Positions 51,171-62,528 of a stretch of 64,000 bases of DNA are shown in pieces. This DNA comes from Euonymus europaeus (taxonomy: Eukaryota; Streptophyta; Magnoliopsida; Celastrales; Celastraceae): NCBI GenBank assembly GCA_963580455.1, contig OY756970.1, positions 8,122,001 to 8,186,000 of the forward strand, in the 5' to 3' direction. Below the pieces are notes generated by a model. The model saw only the letters and a program-made list of their open reading frames with translations, searched no databases and was not told the DNA's origin. The translations under genes were made by a program, and so were the position numbers. Every line of letters starts with the position of its first letter. Position 1 is the stretch's first letter.

Positions 51171-52608
51171 GTTCTTCTATGTCAAATTTTACGAGTATAT
51201 GCTTCCTAGATTATTTCGATGCGAAAACACCAACTTTATAAGACAAATGGACAAAAACGTTAAAAGATCCTCCATAGAGATAGTTGAGGAACTTCGAATC
51301 ATCAAAGTTGCTCGGTGTACACTTTTTATTGTTCTTCTATGTCAAATTTTACGAGTATAAGCTTCCTAGATTATTTCGATGCGAAAACAACAACTTTATA
51401 AGACAATGGACAAAAACGTTAAAAGATCCTCCATAGAGATAGTTGAGGAACTTCGAATCATCAAAGTTGCTCGGTGTACACTTTTTATTGTTCTTCTATG
51501 TCAAATTTTACGAGCATAAGCTTCCTAGATTATTTCGATGCCAATACCCCAACTTTCAATGACAAATGGACAAAACCGTTAAAAGCTCCTCTATAGAGTG
51601 AGTTGAGCAACTCCGGACTATCAAAGTTGCTCGTTGTACAGTTTTTATTGTTCTTCTATACCAAATTTTACGAGTATAAGCTTCCTAGATTATTTCGATG
51701 CCAAAACCCCAACTTTTTATGACAAATGGACAAAACCGTTACAAGATCCTCCATAGAGATAGTTGAGGAACTTCAAATCATCAAAGTCGCTCGGTGTACA
51801 CTTTTTATTGTTCTTCTATGTCAAATTTTACGAGTATAAGCTTCCTAGATTATTTCGATGCGAAAACAACAACTTCATAAGACAAATGGACAAAAACGTT
51901 AAAAGATCCTCCATAGAGATAGTTGAGGAACTTCGAATCATCAAAGTTGCTCGGTGTACACTTTTTATTGTTCTTCTATGTCAAATTTTACGAGTATAAG
52001 CTTCCTAGATTATTTCGATGCCAAAACCCTAACATTGGATGACAAATGGATAAAACTGTTTAAAGCTCCTCGATAGAGTGAGTTGAGCAACTTCGGACTA
52101 TCAAAATTGCTCGGTGTACACTTTTTATCGTTCCTCTATGTCAAATTTTACGAGTATATGCTTCCTAGATTATTTCGATGCCAAAACCCCAACTTTTTAT
52201 GACAAATGGACAAAACCGTTAAAAGATCCTCCATAGAGATAGTTGAGGAACTTCAAATCATCAAAGTTGCTCGGTGTACACTTTTTATTGTTCTTCTATG
52301 TCAAATTTTACGAGTATATGCTTCCTAGATTATTTCGATGCGAAAACACCAACTTTATAAGACAAATGGACAAAAACGTTAAAAGATCCTCCATAGAGAT
52401 AGTTGAGGAACTTCGAACCATTAAAGTTGCTCGGTGTACACTTTTTATTGTTCTTCTATGTCAGATTTTACGAGTATAAGCTTCCTAGATTATTTCGCTG
52501 CGAAAACAACAACTTTATAAGACAAATGGAAAAAACGTTAAAAGATCCTCCATAGAGATAGTTGAGGAACTTCGAATCATCAAAGTTCCTCGGTGTACAC
52601 TTTTTATT
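51011..52608. repeat. Module M10, copy 5, D-headed (1598 bp)
   Basis: Collinear with 47815-49412 at +3196, exactly twice 1598. Same two deletions (51401, about 52530), 'aaagtcgctcgg', 'cattggatg' and 'gaaccattaaag'. Confidence 0.86.
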
Positions 52609-53728
52609 TTTCTTCTATGTCAAATTTTACGAGCATAAGCTTCCTAGATTATTTCGATGCCAATACCCCAACTTTCAATGACAAATGGACAAAACCGTTA
52701 AAAGCTCCTCTATAGAGTGAGTTGAGCAACTCCGGACTATCAAAGTTGCTCGTTGTACACTTTTTATTGTTCTTCGATACCAAATTTTACGAGTATAAGC
52801 TTCCTAGATTATTTCGATGCCAAAACCCCAACTTTTTATGACAAATGGACAAAACCGTTAGAAGATCCTCCATAGAGATAGTTGAGGAACTTCAAATCAT
52901 CAAAGTTGCTCGGTGTACACTTTTTATTGTTCTTCTATGTCAAATTTTACGAGTATAAGCTTCCTAGATTATTTCGATGCGAAAACACCAACTTTATAAG
53001 ACAAATGGACAAAAACGTTAAAAGATCCTCCATAGAGATAGTTGAGGAATTTCGAATCATCAAAGTTGCTCGGTCTACACTTTTTATTGTTCTTCTATGT
53101 CAAATTTTACGAGTATAAGCTTCCTAGATTATTTCGATGCCAAAACCCCAACATTCGATGACAAATCGACAAAACCGTTAAAAGATCCTCCATAGAGATA
53201 GTTCAGGAACTTCGAATCATCAAAGTTGCTCGGTGTACACTTTTTATTGTTCTTCTATGTCAAATTTTACGAGTATATGCTTCCTAGATTATTTCGATGC
53301 CAAAACCCCAACTTTTTATGACAAATGGACAAAACCGTTAAAAGATCCTCCGTAGAGATAGTTGAGGAACTTCAAATCATCAAAGTTGCTCGGTGTACAC
53401 TTTTTATTGTTCTTCTATGTCAAATTTTACGAGTATATGCTTCCTAGATTATTTCGATGCGAAAACACCAACTTTATAAGACAAATGGACAAAACCGTTA
53501 AAAGATCCTCCATAGAGATGGTTGAGGAACTTCGAATCATCAAAGTTGCTCGGTGTACACTTTTTATTGTTCTTCTATGTCAAATTTTACGAGTATAAGC
53601 TTCCTAGATTATTTCGATGCGAAAACAACAACTTTATAAGACAAATGGACAAAAACGTTAAAAGATCCTCCATAGAGATAGTTGAGGAACTTCGAATCAT
53701 CAAAGTTGCTCGGTGTACACTTTTTATT
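52609..53728. repeat. Partial C37 start (7 monomers, 1120 bp)
   Basis: Collinear with 31429-32548 at +21180, including 'gttcttcgatacc', 'gaggaatttcg', 'cggtctacac', 'caaatcgac', 'ctccgtagag' and 'gagatggttg'. It lacks the 'ttattattc' change of both C37 copies. The order leaves C37 at 53729. Confidence 0.85.
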
Positions 53729-54368
53729 GTTCTTCTATGTCAAATTTTACGAGCATAAGCTTCCTAGATTATTTCGATGCCAATACCCCAACTTTCAATG
53801 ACAAATGGACAAAACCGTTAAAAGCTCCTCTATAGAGTGAGTTGAGAAACTCCGGACTATCAAAGTTGCTCGTTGTACACTTTTTATTGTTCTTCTATAC
53901 CAAATTTTACGAGTATAAGCTTCCTAGATTATTTCGATGCCAAAACCCCAACTTTTTATGACAAATGGACAAAACCGTTAAAAGATCCTCCATAGAGATA
54001 GTTGAGGAACTTCAAATCATCAAAGTTGCTCGGTGTACACTTTTTATTGTTCTTCTATGTCAAATTTTACGAGTATAAGCTTCCTAGATTATTTCGATGC
54101 GAAAACACCAACTTTATAAGACAAATGGACAAAAACGTTAAAAGATCCTCCATAGAGATAGTTGAGGAACTTCGAATCATCAAAGTTGCTCGGTGTACAC
54201 TTTTTATTGTTCTTCTATGTCAAATTTCACGAGTATAAGCTTCCTGGATTATTTCGATGCCAAAACCCCAACTTTCAATGACAAATGGACAAAACCGTCA
54301 AAAGCTCCTCTATAGAGTGAGTTGAGCAACTCCGGACTATCAAAGTTGCTCGGTGTACAGTTTTTATT

Positions 54369-54528
54369 GTTCTTCTATGTCAAATTTTACGAGTACAAGC
54401 TTCCTAGATTATTTCGATTGCACATTCCCAATTATCTATGAAAAATGGACAAAATCGTTTAAAGCTCCTCCATAGAGTTAGCTGAGCAACTTCGGACTAT
54501 CAAAGTTGCTCGTTGTACACTTTTTATT
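54369..54528. repeat. C-type monomer (C1), right-hand copy
   Basis: C1, not C2 ('cacattcccaattatc'), so it belongs to the HOR-A lineage although it lies 35 kb from the nearest other C1. It follows a B monomer with 'cctggatt', the same neighbour as in HOR-A. Confidence 0.88.
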
Positions 54529-54848
54529 GTTCTTCTATACCAAATTTTACGAGTATAAGCTTTCTAGATTATTTCGATGCCAAAACCCCAACTTTCTATG
54601 ACAAATGGACAAAACCGTTAAAAGATCCTCCATAGAGATAGTTGAGGAACTTCAAATCATCAAAGTTGCTCGGTGTACACTTTTTATTGTTCTTCTATGT
54701 CAAATTTTACGAGTATATGCTTCCTAGATTATTTCGATGCGAAAACACCAACTTTATAAGACAAATGGACAAAAACGTTAAAAGATCCTCCATAGAGATA
54801 GTTGAGGAACTTCGAATCATCAAAGTTGCTCGGTGTACACTTTTTATT

Positions 54849-55008
54849 GTTCTTCTATGTCAAATTTTACGAGTATAAGCTTCCTTGATTAGTTCGATGC
54901 TAAAACCCCAACTTTCTATGACAAATGGACAAAACCGTTAAAAGATCCTCCATAGAGATAGTTGAGGAACTTCGAATCATCAAAGTTGCTCGGTGTACAC
55001 TTTTTATT
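54849..55008. repeat. D-type monomer
   Basis: Same D variants with a 'gtcaaatttt' start; it sits in a HOR-A slot normally held by a type A monomer (compare 4321-4480). Followed by a B' monomer. Confidence 0.88.
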
Positions 55009-55168
55009 GTTCTTCTATGTCAAATTTTACGAGTATAAGCTTCCTAGATTATTTCGATGCCAAAACCCCAACATTCGATGACAAATGGACAAAACCGTTT
55101 AAAGCTCCTCGATAGAGTGAGTTGAGTAACTTCGGACTATCAAAATTGCTCGGTGTACACTTTTTATC

Positions 55169-57568
55169 GTTCTTCTATGTCAAATTTTACGAGTATATGC
55201 TTCCTAGATTATTTCGATGCGAAAACACCAACTTTTTATGACAAATGGACAAAACCGTTAAAAGATCCTCCATAGAGATAGTTGAGGAACTTCAAATCAT
55301 CAAAGTTGCTCGGTGTACACTTTTTATTGTTCTTCTATGTCAAATTTTACGAGTATATGCTTCCTAGATTATTTCGATGCGAAAACACCAACTTTATAAG
55401 ACAAATGGACAAAAACGTTAAAAGATCCTCCATAGAGATAGTTGAGGAACTTCGAATCATCAAAGTTGCTCGGTGTACACTTTTTATTGTTCTTCTATGT
55501 CAAATTTTACGAGTATAAGCTTCCTAGATTATTTCGATGCGAAAACAACAACTTTATAAGACAAATGGACAAAAACGTTAAAAGATCCTCCATAGAGATA
55601 GTTGAGGAACTTCGAATCATCAAAGTTGCTCGGTGTACACTTATTATTGTTCTTCTATGTCAAATTTTACGAGCATAAGCTTCCTAGATTATTTCGATGC
55701 CAATACCCCAACTTTCAATGACAAATGGACAAAACCGTTAAAAGCTCCTCTATAGAGTGAGTTGAGCAACTCCGGACTATCAAAGTTGCTCGTTGTACAG
55801 TTTTTATTGTTCTTCTATACCAAATTTGACGAGTATAAGCTTCCTAGATTATTTCGATGCCAAAACCCCAACTTTTTATGACAAATGGACAAAACCGTTA
55901 CAAGATCCTCCATAGAGATAGTTGAGGAACTTCAAATCATCAAAGTTGCTCGGTGTACACTTTTTATTGTTCTTCTATGTCAAATTTTACGAGTATAAGC
56001 TTCCTAGATTATTTCGATGCGAAAACAACAACTTTATAAGACAAATGGACAAAAACGTTAAAAGATCCTCCATAGAGATAGTTGAGGAACTTCGAATCAT
56101 CAAAGTTGCTCGGTGTACACTTTTTATTGTTCTTCTATGTCAAATTTTACGAGTATAAGCTTCCTAGATTATTTCGATGCCAAAACCCCAACATTCGATG
56201 ACAAATGGATAAAACCGTTTAAAGCTCCTCGATAGAGTGAGTTGAGCAACTTCGGACTATCAAAATTGCTCGGTGTACACTTTTTATCGTTCCTCTATGT
56301 CAAATTTTACGAGTATATGCTTCCTAGATTATTTCGATGCCAAAACCCCAACTTTTTATGACAAATGGACAAAACCGTTAAAAGATCCTCCATAGAGATA
56401 GTTGAGGAACTTCAAATCATCAAAGTTGCTCGGTGTACACTTTTTATTGTTCTTCTATGTCAAATTTTACGAGTATATGCTTCCTAGATTATTTCGATGC
56501 GAAAACACCAACTTTATAAGACAAATGGACAAAAACGTTAAAAGATCCTCCATAGAGATAGTTGAGGAACTTCGAATCATCAAAGTTGCTCGGTGTACAC
56601 TTTTTATTGTTCTTCTATGTCAAATTTTACGAGTATAAGCTTCCTAGATTATTTCGCTGCGAAAACAACAACTTTATAAGACAAATGGACAAAAACGTTA
56701 AAAGATCCTCCATAGAGATAGTTGAGGAACTTCGAATCATCAAAGTTCCTCGGTGTACACTTTTTATTTTTCTTCTATGTCAAATTTTACGAGCATAAGC
56801 TTCCTAGATTATTTCGATGCCAATACCACAACTTTCAATGACAAATGGACAAAACCGTTAAAAGCTCCTCTATAGAGTGAGTTGAGCAACTCCGGACTAT
56901 CAAAGTTGCTCGTTGTACACTTTTTATTGTTCTTCTATACCAAATTTTACGAGTATAAGCTTCCTAGATTATTTCGATGCCAAAACCCCAACTTTTTATG
57001 ACAAATGGACAAAACCGTTAGAAGATCCTCCATAGAGATAGTTGAGGAACTTCAAATCATCAAAGTTGCTCTGTGTACACTTTTTATTGTTCTTCTATGT
57101 CAAATTTTACGAGTATAAGCTTCCTAGATTATTTCGATGCGAAAACAACAACTTTATAAGACAAAGGGACAAAAACGTTAAAAGATCCTCCATAGAGATA
57201 GTTGAGGAACTTCGAATCATCAAAGTTGCTCGGTGTACACTTTTTATTGTTCTTCTATGTCAAATTTTACGAGTATAAGCTTCCTAGATTATTTCGATGC
57301 GAAAACAACAACTTTATAAGACAAATGGACAAAAACGTTAAAAGATCCTCCATAGAGATAGTTGAGGAACTTCGAATCATCAAAGTTGCTCGGTGTACAC
57401 TTTTTATTGTTCTTCTATGTCAAATTTTACGAGTATAAGCTTCCTAGATTATTTCGATGCCAAGACCCCAACATTCGATGACAAATGGACAAAACCGTTT
57501 AAAGCTCCTCGATAGAGTGAGTTGAGTAACTTCGGACTATCAAAATTGCTCGGTGTACACTTTTTATC
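55169..57568. repeat. HOR-D copy 1 (15-mer, 2400 bp)
   Basis: Fifteen monomers whose order corresponds to HOR-A slots 30-33, 8-16 and 28-29. It carries 'acttattattg' (55641) and 'ccaataccacaac' (56820), which mark all HOR-D copies that reach those points, and 'caaatttgac' (55821) and 'ctctgtgtac' (57069), which are shared only with copy 3. Confidence 0.9.
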
Positions 57569-60128
57569 GTTCTTCTATGTCAAATTTTACGAGTATATGC
57601 TTCCTAGATTATTTCGATGCGAAAACACCAACTTTTTATGACAAATGGACAAAACCGTTAAAAGATCCTCCATAGAGATAGTTGAGGAACTTCAAATCAT
57701 CAAAGTTGCTCGGTGTACACTTTTTATTGTTCTTCTATGTCAAATTTTACGAGTATATGCTTCCTAGATTATTTCGATGCGAAAACACCAACTTTATAAG
57801 ACAAATGGACAAAAACGTTAAAAGATCCTCCATAGAGATAGTTGAGGAACTTCGAATCATCAAAGTTGCTCGGTGTACACTTTTTATTGTTCTTCTATGT
57901 CAAATTTTACGAGTATAAGCTTCCTAGATTATTTCGATGCGAAAACAACAACTTTATAAGACAAATGGACAAAAACGTTAAAAGATCCTCCATAGAGATA
58001 GTTGAGGAACTTCGAATCATCAAAGTTGCTCGGTGTACACTTATTATTGTTCTTCTATGTCAAATTTTACGAGCATAAGCTTCCTAGATTATTTCGATGC
58101 CAATACCCCAACTTTCAATGACAAATGGACAAAACCGTTAAAAGCTCCTCTATAGAGTGAGTTGAGCAACTCCGGACTATCAAAGTTGCTCGTTGTACAG
58201 TTTTTATTGTTCTTCTATACCAAATTTTACGAGTATAAGCTTCCTAGATTATTTCGATGCCAAAACCCCAACTTTTTATGACAAATGGACAAAACCGTTA
58301 CAAGATCCTCCATAGAGATAGTTGAGGAACTTCAAATCATCAAAGTTGCTCGGTGTACACTTTTTATTGTTCTTCTATGTCAAATTTTACGAGTATAAGC
58401 TTCCTAGATTATTTCGATGCGAAAACAACAACTTTATAAGACAAATGGACAAAAACGTTAAAAGATCCTCCATAGAGATAGTTGAGGAACTTAGAATCAT
58501 CAAAGTTGCTCGGTGTACACTTTTTATTGTTCTTCTATGTCAAATTTTACGAGTATAAGCTTCCTAGATTATTTCGATGCCAAAACCCCAACATTCGATG
58601 ACAAATGGATAAAACCGTTTAAAGCTCCTCGATAGAGTGAGTTGAGCAACTTCGGACTATCAAAATTGCTCGGTGTACACTTTTTATCGTTCCTCTATGT
58701 CAAATTTTACGAGTATATGCTTCCTAGATTATTTCGATGCCAAAACCCCAACTTTTTATGACAAATGGACAAAACCGTTAAAAGATCCTCCATAGAGATA
58801 GTTGAGGAACTTCAAATCATCAAAGTTGCTCGGTGTACACTTTTTATTGTTCTTCTATGTCAAATTTTACGAGTATATGCTTCCTAGATTATTTCGATGC
58901 GAAAACACCAACTTTATAAGACAAATGGACAAAAACGTTAAAAGATCCTCCATAGAGATAGTTGAGGAACTTCGAATCATCAAAGTTGCTCGGTGTACAC
59001 TTTTTATTGTTCTTCTATGTCAAATTTTACGAGTATAAGCTTCCTAGATTATTTCGCTGCGAAAACAACAACTTTATAAGACAAATGGACAAAAACGTTA
59101 AAAGATCCTCCATAGAGATAGTTGAGGAACTTCGAATCATCAAAGTTCCTCGGTGTACACTTTTTATTTTTCTTCTATGTCAAATTTTACGAGCATAAGC
59201 TTCCTAGATTATTTCGATGCCAATACCACAACTTTCAATGACAAATGGACAAAACCGTTAAAAGCTCCTCTATAGAGTGAGTTGAGCAACTCCGGACTAT
59301 CAAAGTTGCTCGTTGTACACTTTTTATTGTTCTTCTATACCAAATTTTACGAGTATAAGCTTCCTAGATTATTTCGATGCCAAAACCCCAACTTTTTATG
59401 ACAAATGGACAAAACCGTTAGAAGATCCTCCATAGAGATAGTTGAGGAACTTCAAATCATCAAAGTTGCTCGGTGTACACTTTTTATTGTTCTTCTATGT
59501 CAAATTTTACGAGTATAAGCTTCCTAGATTATTTCGATGCGAAAACAACAACTTTATAAGACAAAGGGACAAAAACGTTAAAAGATCCTCCATAGAGATA
59601 GTTGAGGAACTTCGAATCATCAAAGTTGCTCGGTGTACACTTTTTATTGTTCTTCTATGTCAAATTTTACGAGTATAAGCTTCCTAGATTATTTCGATGC
59701 GAAAACAACAACTTTATAAGACAAATGGACTAAAACGTTAAAAGATCCTCCATAGAGATAGTTGAGGAACTTCGAATCATCAAAGTTGCTCGGTGTACAC
59801 TTTTTATTGTTCTTCTATGTCAAATTTTACGAGTATAAGCTTCCTAGATTATTTCGATGCCAAAACCCCAACATTCGATGACAAATGGACAAAAACGTTA
59901 AAAGATCCTCCATAGAGATAGTTGAGGAACTTAGAATCATCAAAGTTGCTCGGTGTACACTTTTTATTGTTCTTCTATGTCAAATTTTACGAGTATAAGC
60001 TTCCTAGATTATTTCGATGCCAAAACCCCAACATTCGATGACAAATGGATAAAACCGTTTAAAGCTCCTCGATAGAGTGAGTTGAGGAACTTCGGACTAT
60101 CAAAATTGCTCGGTGTACACTTTTTATC
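57569..60128. repeat. HOR-D copy 2 (16-mer, 2560 bp)
   Basis: Like copy 1 but one monomer longer, through a chimeric pair at 59809-60128. It has 'acttagaatc' at 58491, shared with copy 4, and lacks the 'caaatttgac' and 'ctctgtg' changes of copies 1 and 3. Confidence 0.9.
59809..60128. repeat. Chimeric monomer pair that makes HOR-D copy 2 a 16-mer
   Basis: The first monomer (59809-59968) starts as B' ('acattcgatg') and changes after 'acaaatgg' into type A with 'acttagaatc', a mark otherwise found only at 58491 and 63451. The second (59969-60128) is B' with 'ggataaaaccg' and a hybrid 'gagttgaggaacttcgg', which mixes the B' start with the A motif. This is a short patch copied from nine monomers upstream (inference). 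Confidence 0.85.
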
Positions 60129-62528
60129 GTTCTTCTATGTCAAATTTTACGAGTATATGCTTCCTAGATTATTTCGATGCGAAAACACCAACTTTTTATG
60201 ACAAATGGACAAAAACGTTAAAAGATCCTCCATAGAGATAGTTGAGGAACTTCAAATCATCAAAGTTGCTCGGTGTACACTTTTTATTGTTCTTCTATGT
60301 CAAATTTTACGAGTATATGCTTCCTAGATTATTTCGATGCGAAAACACCAACTTTATAAGACAAATGGACAAAAACGTTAAAAGATCCTCCATAGAGATA
60401 GTTGAGGAACTTCGAATCATCAAAGTTGCTCGGTGTACACTTTTTATTGTTCTTCTATGTCAAATTTTACGAGTATAAGCTTCCTAGATTATTTCGATGC
60501 GAAAACAACAACTTTATAAGACAAATGGACAAAAACGTTAAAAGATCCTCCATAGAGATAGTTGAGGAACTTCGAATCATCAAAGTTGCTCGGTGTACAC
60601 TTATTATTGTTCTTCTATGTCAAATTTTACGAGCATAAGCTTCCTAGATTATTTCGATGCCAATACCCCAACTTTCAATGACAAATGGACAAAACCGTTA
60701 AAAGCTCCTCTATAGAGTGAGTTGAGCAACTCCGGACTATCAAAGTTGCTCGTTGTACAGTTTTTATTGTTCTTCTATACCAAATTTGACGAGTATAAGC
60801 TTCCTAGATTATTTCGATGCCAAAACCCCAACTTTTTATGACAAATGGACAAAACCGTTACAAGATCCTCCATAGAGATAGTTGAGGAACTTCAAATCAT
60901 CAAAGTTGCTCGGTGTACACTTTTTATTGTTCTTCTATGTCAAATTTTACGAGTATAAGCTTCCTAGATTATTTCGATGCGAAAACAACAACTTTATAAG
61001 ACAAATGGACAAAAACGTTAAAAGATCCTCCATAGAGATAGTTGAGGAACTTCGAATCATCAAAGTTGCTCGGTGTACACTTTTTATTGTTCTTCTATGT
61101 CAAATTTTACGAGTATAAGCTTCCTAGATTATTTCGATGCCAAAACCCCAACATTCGATGACAAATGGATAAAACCGTTTAAAGCTCCTCGATAGAGTGA
61201 GTTGAGCAACTTCGGACTATCAAAATTGCTCGGTGTACACTTTTTATCGTTCCTCTATGTCAAATTTTACGAGTATATGCTTCCTAGATTATTTCGATGC
61301 CAAAACCCCAACTTTTTATGACAAATGGACAAAACCGTTAAAAGATCCTCCATAGAGATAGTTGAGGAACTTCAAATCATCAAAGTTGCTCGGTGTACAC
61401 TTTTTATTGTTCTTCTATGTCAAATTTTACGAGTATATGCTTCCTAGATTATTTCGATGCGAAAACACCAACTTTATAAGACAAATGGACAAAAACGTTA
61501 AAAGATCCTCCATAGAGATAGTTGAGGAACTTCGAATCATCAAAGTTGCTCGGTGTACACTTTTTATTGTTCTTCTATGTCAAATTTTACGAGTATAAGC
61601 TTCCTAGATTATTTCGCTGCGAAAACAACAACTTTATAAGACAAATGGACAAAAACGTTAAAAGATCCTCCATAGAGATAGTTGAGGAACTTCGAATCAT
61701 CAAAGTTCCTCGGTGTACACTTTTTATTTTTCTTCTATGTCAAATTTTACGAGCATAAGCTTCCTAGATTATTTCGATGCCAATACCACAACTTTCAATG
61801 ACAAATGGACAAAACCGTTAAAAGCTCCTCTATAGAGTGAGTTGAGCAACTCCGGACTATCAAAGTTGCTCGTTGTACACTTTTTATTGTTCTTCTATAC
61901 CAAATTTTACGAGTATAAGCTTCCTAGATTATTTCGATGCCAAAACCCCAACTTTTTATGACAAATGGACAAAACCGTTAGAAGATCCTCCATAGAGATA
62001 GTTGAGGAACTTCAAATCATCAAAGTTGCTCTGTGTACACTTTTTATTGTTCTTCTATGTCAAATTTTACGAGTATAAGCTTCCTAGATTATTTCGATGC
62101 GAAAACAACAACTTTATAAGACAAAGGGACAAAAACGTTAAAAGATCCTCCATAGAGATAGTTGAGGAACTTCGAATCATCAAAGTTGCTCGGTGTACAC
62201 TTTTTATTGTTCTTCTATGTCAAATTTTACGAGTATAAGCTTCCTAGATTATTTCGATGCGAAAACAACAACTTTATAAGACAAATGGACAAAAACGTTA
62301 AAAGATCCTCCATAGAGATAGTTGAGGAACTTCGAATCATCAAAGTTGCTCGGTGTACACTTTTTATTGTTCTTCTATGTCAAATTTTACGAGTATAAGC
62401 TTCCTAGATTATTTCGATGCCAAAACCCCAACATTCGATGACAAATGGACAAAACCGTTTAAAGCTCCTCGATAGAGTGAGTTGAGTAACTTCGGACTAT
62501 CAAAATTGCTCGGTGTACACTTTTTATC
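60129..62528. repeat. HOR-D copy 3 (15-mer, 2400 bp)
   Basis: Closest to copy 1, at +4960: shares 'caaatttgac' (60781) and 'ctctgtgtac' (62029). It lacks the private 'gccaagacc' of copy 1 at about 57459. Confidence 0.9.

Larger units (their letters stand above)
53729..55168. repeat. Return to HOR-A register (9 monomers, 1440 bp)
   Basis: Monomer types follow HOR-A slots 21-29 (compare 3201-4640): B, A with 'accaaatttt', A, B with 'cctggatt' and 'cgtcaaaag', C1, A with 'ctttctatg', A, D (an A in HOR-A), B'. Private changes include 'gagaaactcc' near 53845, 'caaatttcac' near 54225 and 'cgattgcacattcc' near 54416. Confidence 0.82.
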
